NCBI GenBank assembly: GCA_023333565.1
Contig: JAJKFH010000948.1
Location: 4,290,001-4,354,000, forward strand
Reading direction: 5' to 3'
Origin: Puffinus mauretanicus
Lineage: Eukaryota > Chordata > Aves > Procellariiformes > Procellariidae
DNA length: 64,000 nt
This document shows positions 24,698 through 38,034 of the stretch, one piece after another (position 1 is the first letter of the stretch; each line of letters begins with the position of its first letter). Below the pieces are notes generated by a model. The model was given only the letters and a program-made list of their open reading frames with translations. It was not told where the DNA came from and did no database searches. The position numbers were made by a program, and so were the translations under genes.

Positions 24698-27600
24698 GTA
24701 TGTTCCCCGATCAGATAACTTCGCTGGAATAAAGTTTCTCACACTCTCACACGCACTCATCAATTAGTGTCACTGATCAGGTTTGGGTCTCCTCACCCAA
24801 CTCCCTTATCATTTGCCCGTCAGGTCTGTGTCCCTGCATGTTCTTGCTTATGGCTTCCTCCATTTATTATTGTCCCTCCTTGCGCTGAAGAAGGTCCTTG
24901 ACCAGACAGCCTTTAAGGAGTAGACACTCTCCTTCCACATATCCTTACAATACCATCTTGTGGTAAAGCTGCAGCGGGAGGAAGAAAGAGTTGCACTACT
25001 AAAGCACAAATTGTAAGTCAAGGATGCAAATGACTATCTACCTCCCCTTAATGGAGGTACCAGGCTGGTGTACCCTGAAAGATGGCTCTTCCTTCATTGC
25101 CTGCTCAGGCCTTAGTCTCACAGTGAGGTTACTTAGCTGGACCCAGTATAGCACCACAGCTGGACTCCAAAAAATCACTTTGTCCCAAAACTGAAAGGGA
25201 ACAGCTCTATAATAAAGTATAGCAGCTGATTTGCTTATGTTTGCTGATGTGCAGTAATTGAAATGCTGGTTCAGCAAGGTATTAAAGAATGTTCTTATTT
25301 TAAGCTGGTCCCACTGGCAGGTGCTTAAAAACCCTGCTCAGTCAGCGTCTTGGGGACAAACTGGATAATACTGTCCAATTGAAAAGTCCATTCCTAAATA
25401 TATTTTTAAATATAATTGTGTTTAAATATACTTGTGTTTGAAATACTTGTATTTAAAAAGTTTTGAATCACTTGTGTTTTTTAAAACACAAGTTTTTTAA
25501 AAACCTTTTTTTTTTAAACTTGTTTTTTAAAAAAAACACAAGTGATTGAAAATCCAGGAATACCTTCAAGACTATGATCATAACTTACTAATTGCAAAAT
25601 CAGTTACTGATTTTCAGTAAGATTCTTTGCACAGTAACTTGCTGGCAAAGCTCAAATTAGCGTTTTCTGAAATCATATAAAAACCATAGCTGTATTTTAA
25701 CATGAAAAGAGTCTTCTAACTCACAGAAAAGTTTGCAAACAATAAGCACACCTTCTAAATAGTTCTGTTTCACAGCCATTCATTAGGACTTTGTATTTTG
25801 CTTCAGCTTGACACAAATTTTATTCATCATAGTTCTGTACAGATACACTGGTTAGTGTTAAGGTGCTGTGTTTTTTTCTGGTATCTCACAGGGATTTTCT
25901 CTAATATTTTGTTCTGTTACTTTGCTATATGTAGGCAAGAAGTTTATTACTTGTTCCATTCTACCGCTTTTATCACTTTTTCTTTTGACTGGAGGCATTT
26001 AGAGGTTTCAGTGACAGTTTTCAGTGATGAGGTTTAGGAACATCATGATTTTACGGTGCACTGTGTTTAAATATTGAGTTTCTGAGCTACTGATCTGTAA
26101 GGGTTATTTTAAAAGCAAGCTTACCAACTTCAAAAAATGTTTGGTATTTTTGCCTGATTCATTTTAAAATAATCCTTCATGAGATTTATGTTGACTATAT
26201 CTAGAATCAACCATTCTATTTCAGCTTAGTATACATTTGATTTATGGACTAACAACAAAATAATTTGGCTGAGGACATTTAGGCCTTTGTCTTACTCAAA
26301 AGCTATATCCCTCTTGCTCATAAAAAATGGTAACTGAGTCACATCACTGCTTCCACTGCAACTCCGACATTGCAACTTCTTAAGCCTTTCTTTACTGGAA
26401 AAAGAAAAAAAGAAAAGTAAGATTAATTATTCTTCTTCAGAACTGTTTGAAACTCGTAATTAAATTTTCCATTCAACAGTTCAGAACTTACTTTCATACC
26501 AAGTCAGAATAAAATTACATATTTGGAATTTCCTAGAGAAAATTATTTCAGACTAGAATGCCTTACAGATTTCCTATTCAGATATTTTTTTCCTTTAAAA
26601 ATATGCTATGTTTTAATTTTTGCATTTTGATTATATTTAAAGGATTTTCTATCACAGTAATCATAACATAGGAAGTAGCAATGATGTTAGTATGGCATAC
26701 TGTGAGATTGTATGATGTATTGACAGCATTTATATGGCACCATACGATTTATCACAGCACAATCTAATATTCAATATGTCCTATTAATAAATTTTACATA
26801 GGTTTATTTTGTACGCATTTACTTAAGAAAGGTTGGGGTTTATCTGAGAAAAGCAGCTGGACATGGATATATTTAATCCGGATTTAAAGAATTATCTGGG
26901 CAGTGAGGTCCTTGTAAAACCTTAAAAATAACATTTTGAAACCTTTTAAGATGGAGTTTGATATGGTTCTGAAAGAAATCTTATTTCTTACAGATCAAGG
27001 GCCTCAACTGAGTGACTCCAAAGTGCCTCTGCTTGATCCTATTTAACCAGTAATTTAATTTGAAAAAATATCTGTCCTTGCTGGTCACATTGCCAGTCCT
27101 GTGTGTCACCAAATAGTCTTCCCTTCAACAACTGATACATATTTTGATATATGCAAGGATATATTGGATGCTTCTATATCATTTATGGATATTTGATATG
27201 TACTGCAGTAAGGTAGTAAATTAATTTGTATATACTGTTGCTAAAACAAATGGAATTGCCATTGGGAGAAGTTCTTTTTCTCACAGATAAAAGCAGTACA
27301 TTCTGTCTTCCTATACATGTAAGAAAACTGACAGAAATAATAACATTCCTTTACCAAGTTATTTAATGACTGTATCACCTTCTTATTTATAGCTTAAAGT
27401 ATATTTCTATCTATTTATTGAGATGGTTGTAAAATGTGTAAGTGTATTGTTTGGATATGAAAACCATTCTGAATGACACACAGTAATAGAAAGCAGACTT
27501 AAATACATCTAAAGAAGTCTTAAATACACATATTAACTTTAAAAAATGGCAAAAATTAGGAGACAGGACTTTTAAAGGTTTGATGCACAGAAAGATTGTT

Positions 27601-30600
27601 TCCTAAGACCAGACCTAAGTCTGGTTCTTTACTTGCAGAATCCATTTGCCTTAATTATTTTTCAAAGACATGGGTGAAGCCAGCTATATTTTGGATGCTG
27701 CTGGCTGTGCCTAGACTGTCTAGGAAGGACCCCTCAAGAGATGCAAACAGCAGCTGCAGGACGGGACCCAGGCACTGCTAGGGCACTGCCTCCAGAATAT
27801 GTAGGGCACTGCATGCCTGGCAGGTCAGTCTGCTGGCAAACATGCTTATACAGACTGTCCACAGGCTGCCTCTAAGGCATCTGCATGTAACGAAGATGGG
27901 AGAGGAATGAGCCATTAACATAATCGCAACTGCTTGAAATCACCCTTTTAGAATGCTATATCCGCATTGCTCTGCCAATCGTAATTGGCATTACACTCAC
28001 ACTTTTATTATAAATAAAGTTCAGTTATATTTTAGTGAAGAAAACTTTTAAAAGGTTAAATTGACCATATTTAAGTACGTATGGCCTCTGAAGTGTTGAT
28101 GGTAAGTCTACTTGAATTTAGTAGAAAACCTCAGAATAAGAGTTATATCTGAGAGGGAAGATATAATTAGAAGTGACAGAGGCATTTAGGACAGATTTGA
28201 GAAAAGAGCGAACAACGTAAAAATAAATAGCTGCAAAGGGTAATACCTTTCACTTTGACAAAAACAAATCACACATCAAAAGATCAGGCTATTTTCTTAG
28301 TCTCATCTGGGAGAACTTGTTCTGTCAGGCTTGTGTACTTTCTGTTCATTAGCTAGGTTGTGCTCTTGGTCCTCCAGTTGTCCCCGTTATATCTGTTACT
28401 TCATATCCAAGCTCTGCTCCAAGTATGAACCAAACAGTTTCAAGGCAGAGAAATTCAGGCTAGACCAGGGCATTTTCTTTGACTGATGCAAGTTCCAAAT
28501 ACAGCATGACTGTGATCTATACTGCATTTGGATCCTTTTGCTTGTTGCAATTATCTAAAAATATCTTAACAGGGGTAATTTGTGACAATTCATCTTGTGT
28601 TTTTAAGCACCTCGATCATTCCTGCAGTGGGGACAGGATAACGAATCCACAGTACCTGTCTCACACGAAGCTAGTCCCATTTTTGAAATACAGACCTTTG
28701 AAACTGTAAAACTCCATACTATGCCACTCACTATTGCAGCTTACTTTCAGAATGCAGTTGAGGGAACCCTGAGTGCATTGAATCAGCTGAGCATATAATG
28801 CAAATACATTTAAAGTAAATAGATTATTTTCAGGTTAAATAGCCTTTAATGATTGTAGTATATGATAAAACTATTCCTTGTAGGACAGAGCCTCCAACCA
28901 GGTTTTTGTTAGTTTGAATTTACACTTACTGATTGTCCCTGTCTTATGGTTTCCTTTTTCTTTCCTGGATTTTTTTTGGCTAGAGAATAAGTTTTACAAA
29001 AACTAGTATGAAGTGCAGGAAACTGCTTAATCAAGCAGTAGGAATTGGAAATCCAAGGGCCATAATTGTCTTTGCCTTTACAGGATCTAGAACAATTAAA
29101 TCTAGACTGTTTGGGATTCCTGTTTCTCCCTGGGACTGACAAATATCACCCTGAATTTTAGTGATCTTTCAAAAAATGGAAGAGAAATCTTTTCACCAAT
29201 AGAAAATAATCTGCTGAATAATTTGCACTCACCCAGGAGGTAACAGATAAGGCTGGAAGAGATACTTAAATCTAACTGTTTCTTCTATATATCAACTTAG
29301 TTTTGCCACTTTTCTATTAAAGTACGCACTAGTACCTTCAGTACGCCTGCCTGATGTTGTCTTACAAGACAGAGCAAAAGTTGCCCATGAATTGTAATGG
29401 GATATAAGCATTAAATAGGCTTATATTGAATACAAAAAGGTTATTGTGTTTCTTTTCACTAGAAGAAATTTACAATCTTAGGGAACTTCTCTATCAAAAG
29501 AAAGAAAAGCTTCAGGCACTCTGAGCATCAGTCTGGATTTTTGCAGATGGCACTATACTCTCACGATTACATTTATTCACTGAAAGAAACAACTGGGTAA
29601 TTAATCATTGTTGTGAATCTAAGTGTGTGTTTGAAAAATTATGTAACAGAGGTAGTATTGTACCCATGGAGGTGTAAAAAAGGAAGACGTGTGGTTTGTA
29701 GGGAGAAGGGACCTATTTTTCTTTTCACACAAATAGGATGGCCTAAGAAAAAATGTCACTTTTGGGCACAGGCTCTTTTTGGGATCTGAAACAGGATAAT
29801 TTGCCTTAGACTGAGGCAGCAGTGCAGGGTGATCTCAGATGGATGGTTCACAGTGCTACTTGGGTGATTCTTTACTCATAATGTGTTCTGTAGTCTCACA
29901 GGGACAGGTATATTCTTTAGAAAGCGCGCTGGAAGGATTTTTAATATTTCAGGCTTAACAGGCACCAACAGGTCTGGATTTGTGTTAGGTAAACCCACAG
30001 GGGCTTCCTTCCCAAACCAAGAATGAGGACTGGCTCACTGCAGTTAGAAGTTTTAGCTTTATTCTCCTGACTGAAAAGGTGTCATATAATAGAAGAGTAA
30101 AATCTAGTTGTGTAAAAGAGATTTGGTTTATTCCTAGTCATTCCTAGTAATGTAGGAAAAGACCTTTGGCAAGGTGACAAATATACGTGTTCAGGTTCCC
30201 TGCTGCACTTCTTCACTCCTTCAGAAGTTCCATTCTTAAGTGCAGTAGGCTAAACTTTTTTTTATTAACATATGCAAAATCACAGACACAGCTGATCTTC
30301 AATATGCGGAAAATGCTACACAAAACATCTGCGACAAGTAAGAAACAAATTGTCAGGTCACTGATTAGAAATTCATTGTCAGACTGCACTGTTTTTACTT
30401 GTCTGTGCAGATCAACTGCAGGGGATGTGTCCCCTGGGTTTGTATTTAATGGGTAGTTCTGCACTCCAGTATACTTTTTAGAAAATAAAATGTAATTTCT
30501 AAGCCTCATTTGAAGACATTGTATCTTTTTCTGAACTACTTTACTCCTCATTGCTCATTAAATATCTCTATGTTTTGTCTGATTCTTTCAGTAATGCTCA

Positions 30601-33173
30601 TATTCAACACTCATGACATCATCATTGCTTTCATGATAATGAAGCACATTGTCACCAGAACTGGTTTGCCAAATAGCCCTAATTGTCCTAAATGCTAGAG
30701 CTGGGACAATAGCAAGTAAGGATCAGCAGCTGACTGGGAAAAGTAATTTCTAAGTCTACAAAACTGTGAGAGTAAATAAAGAACAGAGATGGTTGTGAAA
30801 CAATTCAAGGGAATATGAGCAGGCCTTCTGATAGCTTCACAAGTTTAAAACACCAAGGACTTTTGTTTGGGCAGTTCTTATGCCCAGTTGACAAAGGCCT
30901 CCTAGGATTGCTGTGTCAGCAGCATGTTCCAAGGACATATTGCTATCCTGGTGCTAAACCGTATTCCTGAGAGCTTGGTGTTATTCATGTAAGAAGTGGA
31001 CAAATTTTCCACCAATGAGCTACAGCTTCTCCACATCACATGGTGCCACACTGCGTGAGGGGAGAACCTGCCTCTGTACCGATGAATGGTGGTCCGTTCT
31101 CAGCTCCTGTTCCATTCTGGCTGGTTTTAGAAGATCTTTGCGTGTTACAAAACCTTTTATTTTCCTCTTAATTGCAGGCTTCTGTAATAAAATGAATTGG
31201 TTTATTTCCCTTTTAGGACTTTGTATTACCTGCCCGTTATCTCTGTAAAACGTCTGAGGCTGTTAGCATTGAAATGGAACCCCATCACTGCTTTTCTTTG
31301 CTTTAAGTAATATGATCACTTTCTATTGTTAAAGTAAATTAATAGTACTGCCAGCTACATTTGATTAGAGAGTGCAATATAAATATGTACCTATAGGAAT
31401 TGTTTAGACTTTCTTCTTCAGTGAACTTCACCAAGTTCATTGTGGAAGGTATAATTGATGTGATTTTCTGTAACAGTAGTTAGAAGGCAAAGGTTCATAC
31501 TCACAAATATAATTTAGCATACAGAATGACTATTAGAAGAGAAGATGCAAAATTGACTAGCAGTACATGAAATGTTATTACTAGTTACATTCATTAAGTT
31601 CCTGTTTGTTCAGCAGAAACACCTCCACAGTGTTACAAACTTACTGATCTAGGTGACGGCCAATATAGATGAGATGCCAGTTCTAACCTGAGAAGTAAAT
31701 AGTATTTATAGAGATAAAACATCAAAATACAAACTGGCATACACTTAAAACATCTTAAACTTAACTCTCAGCATTTAAATTTTCAAGGAAAGTTAATTCT
31801 GATTAATTAGACGGAATCTTGAAAGGTGTGGAAAAATGGGATGTTAATGTATCTGGGAAACTGTTTGTTAAACATTCTTTGTTTTTATTTGGGCAAAAAG
31901 ATATTCAGAGTGAGGGACAGTTTTCCAGGAGGAATGCGTGATAGAAAAAGCTCGCATATTTTGAAGATGGAACTTAGTCAGTTTATGAAAATGATTGTAT
32001 AACATAGTCACTGTCAACAGTAGGGTATGGGGCTTGATAACCTTTCTAATTCTATGCTAATTCTGGCCTCAGTCTTTCATAAATGAAATGGAGTAAGTTC
32101 CTGCCTTCTGTTCCTCTGCTACAGTCTTGAGAGCATGTGTTTCCAGTGAGACACTTTCGTTTCTCTCTGGTCACTCATTAATGCCTGATAAAAATAACAA
32201 GAAAGACACAGGGTTATGCATGTCTGGGAATTATGTGCTTCTATCCTTTTGCAAGACTGTCTTTGAGATGGGATCCGGGCAGGTTCAGACTCCTATTGAA
32301 CTAACTGATGCCACAAAATTGTTGAATATAGCCTTTAAATTCATATTTGGACTGTGTTCAGCAACTCTATTAAAATCCAGATTTTGCCTCCCATTTCTTC
32401 TTATAGTTCTCTAATCTCTGTAGTCTCCCTTATTCTGGGATATAAAAGAAACCTAATGTTATTTGGATTTCTCATTATTTCACATTCCTCTGGGGTAACA
32501 GGACTCAGTCAGCTCAATGCCAGGCACCTTCAATTCCTTTAGCTGAGGAATCCTTGTACTCTAAGTACTGCACATCGGCACTGGCACCACACCTGATGGA
32601 GGAATTTTGGCAAGAAGTAGTTAACCTATTTCATTTTCCTCTTGCAAGGTCTAAACTTAGAAAACATAAAGGTAACACTGCATCTAAATGTAACTATTCA
32701 TAAAGACATTTGAGATATTTGGATTAAAACTGCAAGCTGAAAGTGACATTGCAGTAAGTCTTGGGAAACTGTAATATTGCTGATTAATGGATATAAATGA
32801 CTTTGTTTTTATTCTGCTTTAGTCAACAAACTAAATTTAAGTAGGATGAATATAACTTACTAATACTGAGTAACTAATAACTGTTCAGAACAAGTATGAA
32901 AAGTAAGATTCTCATTTTCACTCCCAGATTTGTTTCTTTTAAACTATTACTACTTTTAAACTACTACTTCTTTACACTATCTAGGGAGGCTAGGTTAGAC
33001 AGAAACTACAGAAGAAAGGCAAGGTTGTTCTTCAAGTGTCTACTGCATGCCATAGCATATCTGACAGCATACTGACATGATTTGTATTTTGTCAATGATT
33101 CTGCAGGAGCAGGCAGGACCCTAGGACTTGTCTAGAGGCAGAGGTGGCATTTGAAGCTGCGGCTCCAGCATTA
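24698..33173. other. AT-rich unique DNA, no gene seen
   Basis: No exon, RNA gene or recognised transposon was found apart from the hairpin-forming stretch at 25459-25553. Reading frames are short and chance-like. The longest, 112 codons on the minus strand at 30213-30551, overlaps another frame and shows no recognisable motif. Confidence 0.5.
25395..25553. repeat. AT-rich tandem motif leading into an imperfect hairpin
   Basis: Degenerate copies of an ACTTGTGTTTAAAT-like word occur in series from about 25410. They run into an inverted repeat. The left arm from 25459 carries GAATCACTTGTGTTTTTTAA, and the right arm ending near 25553 carries the complement, ACACAAGTGATTGAAAA. Arms of roughly 40 bases pair with few mismatches around a short A/T-rich loop. 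It could be a MITE-like remnant, a fold-back produced by slippage, or a transcribed hairpin. No TSD or known transposon terminus was recognised. Confidence 0.6.
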
Positions 33174-33304
33174 TCATAGACTCATAGAATGGTTTGGGTT
33201 GGAAGGAACCTTTAAAGATCATCTAGTCCAACCTCCCTGCCATTGGTAGGGACATCTTTGACTAGATTGGGTTGCTCAAAGCCCCATCCAACCTGACCTT
33301 GAAG
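33174..33304 (-). mobile_element. CR1 LINE fragment, 5'-truncated 3' tail
   Basis: About 130 bases match the reverse complement of an avian CR1 3' end: TCATAGACTCATAGAATGG, then a TTTGGGTTGGAAGGAACC block and ATCATCTAGTCCAACC, then a segment ending near CCATCCAACCTGACCTTG. CR1 copies are typically severely 5'-truncated and lack long target-site duplications, as here. It contains no coding sequence. Confidence 0.9.
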
Positions 33305-34639
33305 ACCACAGACTGGTTCGTAAAAACCACAGTACTGAATCCAATCTACACACAGACTTGTTAGTTTAATGCATACTCTTGGATACCGGTACCTTATGAG
33401 ATCAGAGAGTGATAATTTAAAGTGTCCTTTCTGAAAAGATTGATTGACACTTGAGGTTAATGAGTATTAAGTCCCAACCTCTTTTGTAAAATTGAAGCTG
33501 TTTTGTTTGACTAAATTAATCAAATAAATAAATCATATAATTCCAAATATGCTAGGCACAACCCCAAGGGAACATTAATCAATGCAAACTGTTTCCTCTT
33601 TCTAGAAAAATGTAAAATTTTAAGGATATGATACGTCACAGTCCTTCCCAAATCAAAACTCATACCATGCCCATAATGAATTAGTAAGGCCACTGGCAAT
33701 TTTTCTTCAATATATTATGAAAGATGAGGTTTTATGATCAAATACATTCTTGATCAATTTATTTCATCACTTGCAACCTAATTGTTTCATTATGACATTT
33801 TGTCCCTCCTCAGAATGAAACAATTGATTTAATATACTGTATAAAATGACTGTGTTTCTCAAAAAGTTAATCAAACTATTGTCAGCTGATGTCTGAACTA
33901 GTGCCCTGCAAGTAATATATGGGGTGTTCAAAATATCAGTTAGAAATTACTCTCCTTGATAAATGTCTTTAATTTAAATATATTTACTGGAACTTTATGA
34001 AGTAGTTCTCTGCAGCTGAGAGACTTAATCCTTTTATGTTCCATTTTTTAATGTTCAAAACCACAACAGAACAAGCTACGTAATGCCAATTTTCATCAAG
34101 ATATAAATTAAATGCTCTGAATCCTTGAGTACTCTGTTAGTGTCCAAGAATTCAATATTTATCACAGGCGACCAGATTTTTTTCTTAAGTACCCAAGTCT
34201 GCCCACATGAAATGGGAAGCCAAAACATTCATACAGTTCCAAAAAATACCTCTTTTACTTCTAGAAGTAATTAGTGATTTTATATTTAGCCTTCTTCTCA
34301 GTCTTGCTTACTAGGATGGTAGATTAAAGATTAAATAAATTAGAATAATTGATAATAAATTGATAGATTAAATGGAAATATTTGGCATTGCAAAAAAGCT
34401 AAATTGTACTTAGAGTGACCTGTCACCTGAAGCTATATCTTTAATATTGCTTTAAGAAGCCTTGCAATAAGTAATTTTGTGCTAAGCGATTTCAGGTTTT
34501 TTTTCTCGGATTTGTGTTTTACTTTTGGAAAATTTCCATTGTGTATACATTTTTATATGATGTGATGTTATGCAGATATTTTCACTAAACATAGAGATTC
34601 CAGGGAAAAAAAAAAGAAGAAAAGCTAAATCCAAACCTA
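33305..34639. other. AT-rich unique DNA, no gene seen
   Basis: Nothing recognisable lies between the CR1 tail and the GC-rich tandem-like element. The stretch is AT-rich with scattered TAAAT-type words and no open frame of interest. Confidence 0.55.
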
Positions 34640-35460
34640 TTACGGATGTTTTGAGACCTGCTGAGTCCAGCAGACTCCAGGACCTGGGGATTCCCCCCTT
34701 CCCGCCACACACACTCACAGAGGCCACCAACACAGCCAGCCACACAGGCTGCCACAGATGGAGCAATGCCTTTAGCAGCACCCAGGTATAACACTGCCAG
34801 AACTCTTACAGACAGCCTCATCCTGTTATTCTTCTCCTGCTGATTAGGATTGTAGTTCATTAGTGAAAACACGCACAACCTCATTCTCTAGATTCACAAG
34901 CACATCCATATTCACAGATCCCTTAACATTAACATGGTCCCTACATCTGCCTAAGATCTGTGCCCAGAACTGAGCCCCCTGACTCAGCCACTGGCTCAGA
35001 TCTTGAGTCTTTCCAGGTGGAGGTCTCCTCCTGCCTGAGGGCTAGTCCACCTTGAAGTTGCTAGTGAATTATACATATACACACAGTCACACAGAATTAA
35101 ATTAACTCGGGAAATAAAAACAACACCCAGGTCTCTGCAGTTGCTGGCACTTAGACCTCTCACACATACATATGCATGCTGTCCTCTCTCCCAGCACCAG
35201 ATTTACGGTCCCTCTGACCCACAGCTCCTTCTCCCATTGCTGGGTCTTAGACCCCCTCACACCCTGGTTTCTCCTGTTGCTTATACCTATGGGACCTGCA
35301 ATCCACAGTTCCTCCTCCAGAGGCTGGCACTTACACTTTTCAACACACGTACAAATACACACCCTGTCCCTCCAGCTGCTGGCAACTAGACCTAGGGGCA
35401 TTATGACCCATCATTGATTCTCCAATAGCTGCAATTTAGACCTTGCAGCAAACGTACATA
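34640..35460 (-). repeat. Unclassified GC-rich tandem-like interspersed element, copy 2
   Basis: A second, longer and more diverged member of the family at 23540-24176, in the same orientation. On the minus strand it repeats a core like TCTAAGTGCCAGCAACTG about every 60-90 bases at its high-coordinate end. It then runs through the TTCACTAGCAACTTCAAGG segment, the CTCAGTTCTGGGCACAGA segment and GGATCTGTGAATATGGA, in the order seen in copy 1, and continues GTGCTTGTGAATCTAGAGA against GTGCTTGTGAACGTAGAGA. It ends about 60 bases from the 3' end of the CR1 at 35521. No coding frame is credible. It may be the non-coding internal part of an ERV or a composite minisatellite element. Confidence 0.55.
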
Positions 35461-35780
35461 ACCACATAAGATAAAGATTGACATTACATAGAAAAAAATA
35501 GATAAATGTAGGATCTAATAATCATAGAATCATAGAATCAGTAAGGTTGGAAAAGACCTTTAAGATCTTCGAGTCCAACCATCAACCCAACACCACCATG
35601 CCCACTACACCATGTCCCTAAGCTCCACGTCTTTTAAATACTTCCAGGGATGGTGACTCAACCACTTCCCTGGGCAGCCTGTTCCAAGGCCTGACCACTC
35701 TTTCAGTAAAGAAATTTCTCCTAATGTCCAATCTAAACCTCCTTTGGTGCAACTTGAGGCCATTTCCTCTCGTCCTATTG

Positions 35781-38033
35781 CTAGCTACTTGAGAGAAAAA
35801 ACCAACCTCCTTTCAGGTAGTTGTAGAGAGCAATACGGTCTCCCTTGAGCCTCCTCTTCTCCAGATTAAACAGTCCCAGTTCCCTCAGCAGCTCCTCATA
35901 AGACTTGTGCTCCAGGCCCTTCACCAGCTTCGTTGCCCTTCTTTGGACATGCTCCAGCACCTCAATGTCCTTCTTGTACTGAGGGGCCCAAAACTGAACA
36001 CAGGATTCGAGGTGCGGCCTCACCAGTGCCGAGTACAGGGGCATGATCACCTCCCTACTCCTGCTGGCCACACTATTTCTGATACAGGCTAGGATGCCGT
36101 TGGCCTTCTTGGCCACCTGGGCACACTGCCAGCTCATGTTCAGCCGGCTGTCAACCAGCACCCCCAGGTCCTTTTCCTCCGGGCAGCTTTCCAACCACTC
36201 TTCCCCAAGCCTGTAGCGTTGCATGGGGTTGTTGTGGCCGAAGTGCAGGGCCCAGCACTTGGCCTTGTTGAACCTCATACAGTTGGCCTCAGCCTATCGA
36301 TCCAGCCTGTCCAGGTCCCTCTGCAGAGCCTTCCTACTCTCCAGCAGATCAACACTGCCGCCCAGCTTGGTGTCGTCTGCAAACTTACTGAGGGAGCACT
36401 CGATCCCCTCATCCAGATCGTTGATAAAGATATTGAACAAGACTGGCCCCAGTACTGAGCCCTGGGGAACACTGCTCGTGACCGGCCGCCAACTGGATTT
36501 AACTCCATTCGCCACAATTCTCTGGTCTCGGCCATCCAGCCAGTTTTTCACCCAGCGAAGAGTGTACCTGTCTAGGCCGTGAGCTGCCAGTTTCTCTAGG
36601 AGAATGCCGTGGGAGACAGTGTCAAAGGCTTTACTGAAGTCCAGGTAGACCACATTCACAGCCTTTCCCTCCTCCACTAAGTGGGTCACCTGGTCATAGA
36701 AGGAGATCAGGTTGGTCAAGCAGGACCTGCCTTCCATGAACCCATGCTGGCTGGGCCTGATCCCCTGGTTGTCCCGCACATGGCTTGTGAGAGCCCTCAA
36801 AACAAACTGCTCCATGATCTTCCCCGGCACCGAGGTCAGACTGACCGGCCTGTAGTTCCCCGGATCCTCCTTCCGGCCCTTCTTGTAGATGGGCGTCACA
36901 TTGGCTAGCCTCCAGTCGTCCGGGACCTCCCCTGTTAACCAGGACTGCTGGTAAATGATGGCGAGCGGCTTGGTAAGCTCCTCCACCAGCTCCCTCAGTA
37001 TCCTTGGGTGGATCCCATCCGGCCCCATAGACTTGTGAACGTCCAGGTGGCATAGCAGGTCATTAACTGCTTCCTCTTGGATTATGGGGGGTTCATCCTG
37101 CTCGCCATCCCTGTCTTCCAGCTCAGGGGGCTGAGTACCCTGAGGATAACTGCTCTGACTATTAAAGACTGAGGCAAAGAAGGCGTTAAGTACCTCAGCC
37201 TTATCCTCATCCTTGGTGGCAACGTTCCCCCCCGCATCCACTAAAGGATGGAGATTCTCCTTGGCTCTCCTTTTGTCATTAATATACTTGTAAAAACATT
37301 TTTTGTTGTCTCTCACGACAGTGGCCAGGTTGAGTTCTAGCTGGGCTTTTGCCTTTCTAATTTCCTCTCTGCACGACCTAACGAGACCCCTGTACTCTTC
37401 TTGAGTTGCCTGCCCCTTCTTCCACAAGTGATAAACTCTCCTTTTTTTACTGAGTCCCAGCCAGAGCTCCCCGTTCAGCCAGGCCGGACGTCTTCCCCAC
37501 CCGTTCTTCTTACGGCACATGGGGACAGCCTGCTCCTGCGTCTTTAAGACTTCCTTCTTGAAGAATGTCCAGCCTTCCTGGACCCCTTTGCCCTTCAGAA
37601 CTGTCTCCCAAGGGACCCTCTCGACCAGTGTCCTGAGCAGGCCAAAGTCCGCCCTCTGGAAGTCCATGGTAGCGGTTTTGCTGGCCCCCCTCCTTACTTC
37701 ACTAAGTACTGAGTATTCTATAATTTCATGGTTGCTAAGCCCAAGCCGGCCTCCGACCACCACATCTCCCCCCAGTCCTTCTCTGTTTGTGAACAGCAGG
37801 TCAAGCGAGGCACCTTCCCTGGTGGGCTCGCTTACCAGCTGCGTCAGGAAGTTATCTTCCACACACTCCAGGAACCTCCTCGACTGTTTCGTCTCTGCCG
37901 TGTGGTATTTCCAGCAGACGTCCGGAAAATTGAAGTCCCCCACGAGAACAAGGGCTAGTGACTGTGAGACTTCTGCGAGCCTCTGGTAGAATATTCCGTC
38001 TGCCTCCTCGTCCTGGTTAGGTGGTCTATAACA
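35781..38033 (-). pseudogene. CR1 ORF2 (endonuclease / reverse transcriptase), broken
   Basis: In intact elements ORF2 encodes an apurinic-type endonuclease and a reverse transcriptase that perform target-primed reverse transcription. The open frame runs in from the junction at 38033 (CYRPPNQ) through the endonuclease GDFNFPD motif. The RT domain follows, with [17 protein letters not shown] (about residue 435 counted from the GDFN start), [10 protein letters not shown] (~491) and the catalytic FADD box (~521). It stops at an in-frame TAG at 36294-36296, where related CR1 proteins have tryptophan. The same frame reopens directly after it and continues ([23 protein letters not shown], shortened here to its start [10 protein letters not shown]) to a frameshift near 35800-35820, ending at 35781. 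The N-terminal half of the endonuclease is missing because of the inserted block. The copy is therefore non-autonomous and inactive. Confidence 0.93.
36294..36296 (-). other. In-frame nonsense codon in CR1 ORF2
   Basis: The minus strand reads GAT CGA TAG GCT GAG GCC, giving D-R-stop-A-E-A. The frame is open on both sides. A single G-to-A change from TGG would explain it. It separates a 549-codon frame from the 165-codon frame that continues the RT C-terminal region. Confidence 0.85.
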
Positions 38034-38034
38034 G

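Larger units (their letters stand above)
35521..38034 (-). mobile_element. CR1 LINE, ORF2 and 3' UTR portion of an interrupted copy
   Basis: This is the 3' part of a long CR1 non-LTR retrotransposon on the minus strand. Its 3' end (35521) shows the TCATAGAATCATAGAATCA repeat, followed by the AAGGTTGGAAAAGACCTT block characteristic of CR1 tails. Upstream comes the 3' UTR/ORF2 C-terminal region and then ORF2 up to 38034. There the CR1 match stops abruptly at CTATAACAG and the duplicated block begins. The 5' part of the same element appears in the same orientation beyond that block (39124-39413). The ORF is well preserved, so the copy is not ancient. Confidence 0.95.

Noticed and set aside
30213..30551. 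112-codon minus-strand frame
   Set aside because: No recognisable motif, overlaps another frame on the plus strand and is within the length expected by chance over 64 kb.
37519..37989. 156-codon plus-strand frame
   Set aside because: It is antisense to the CR1 ORF2 region and is explained by the open minus-strand frame. Other plus-strand frames at 36223-36582 are the same kind of shadow.
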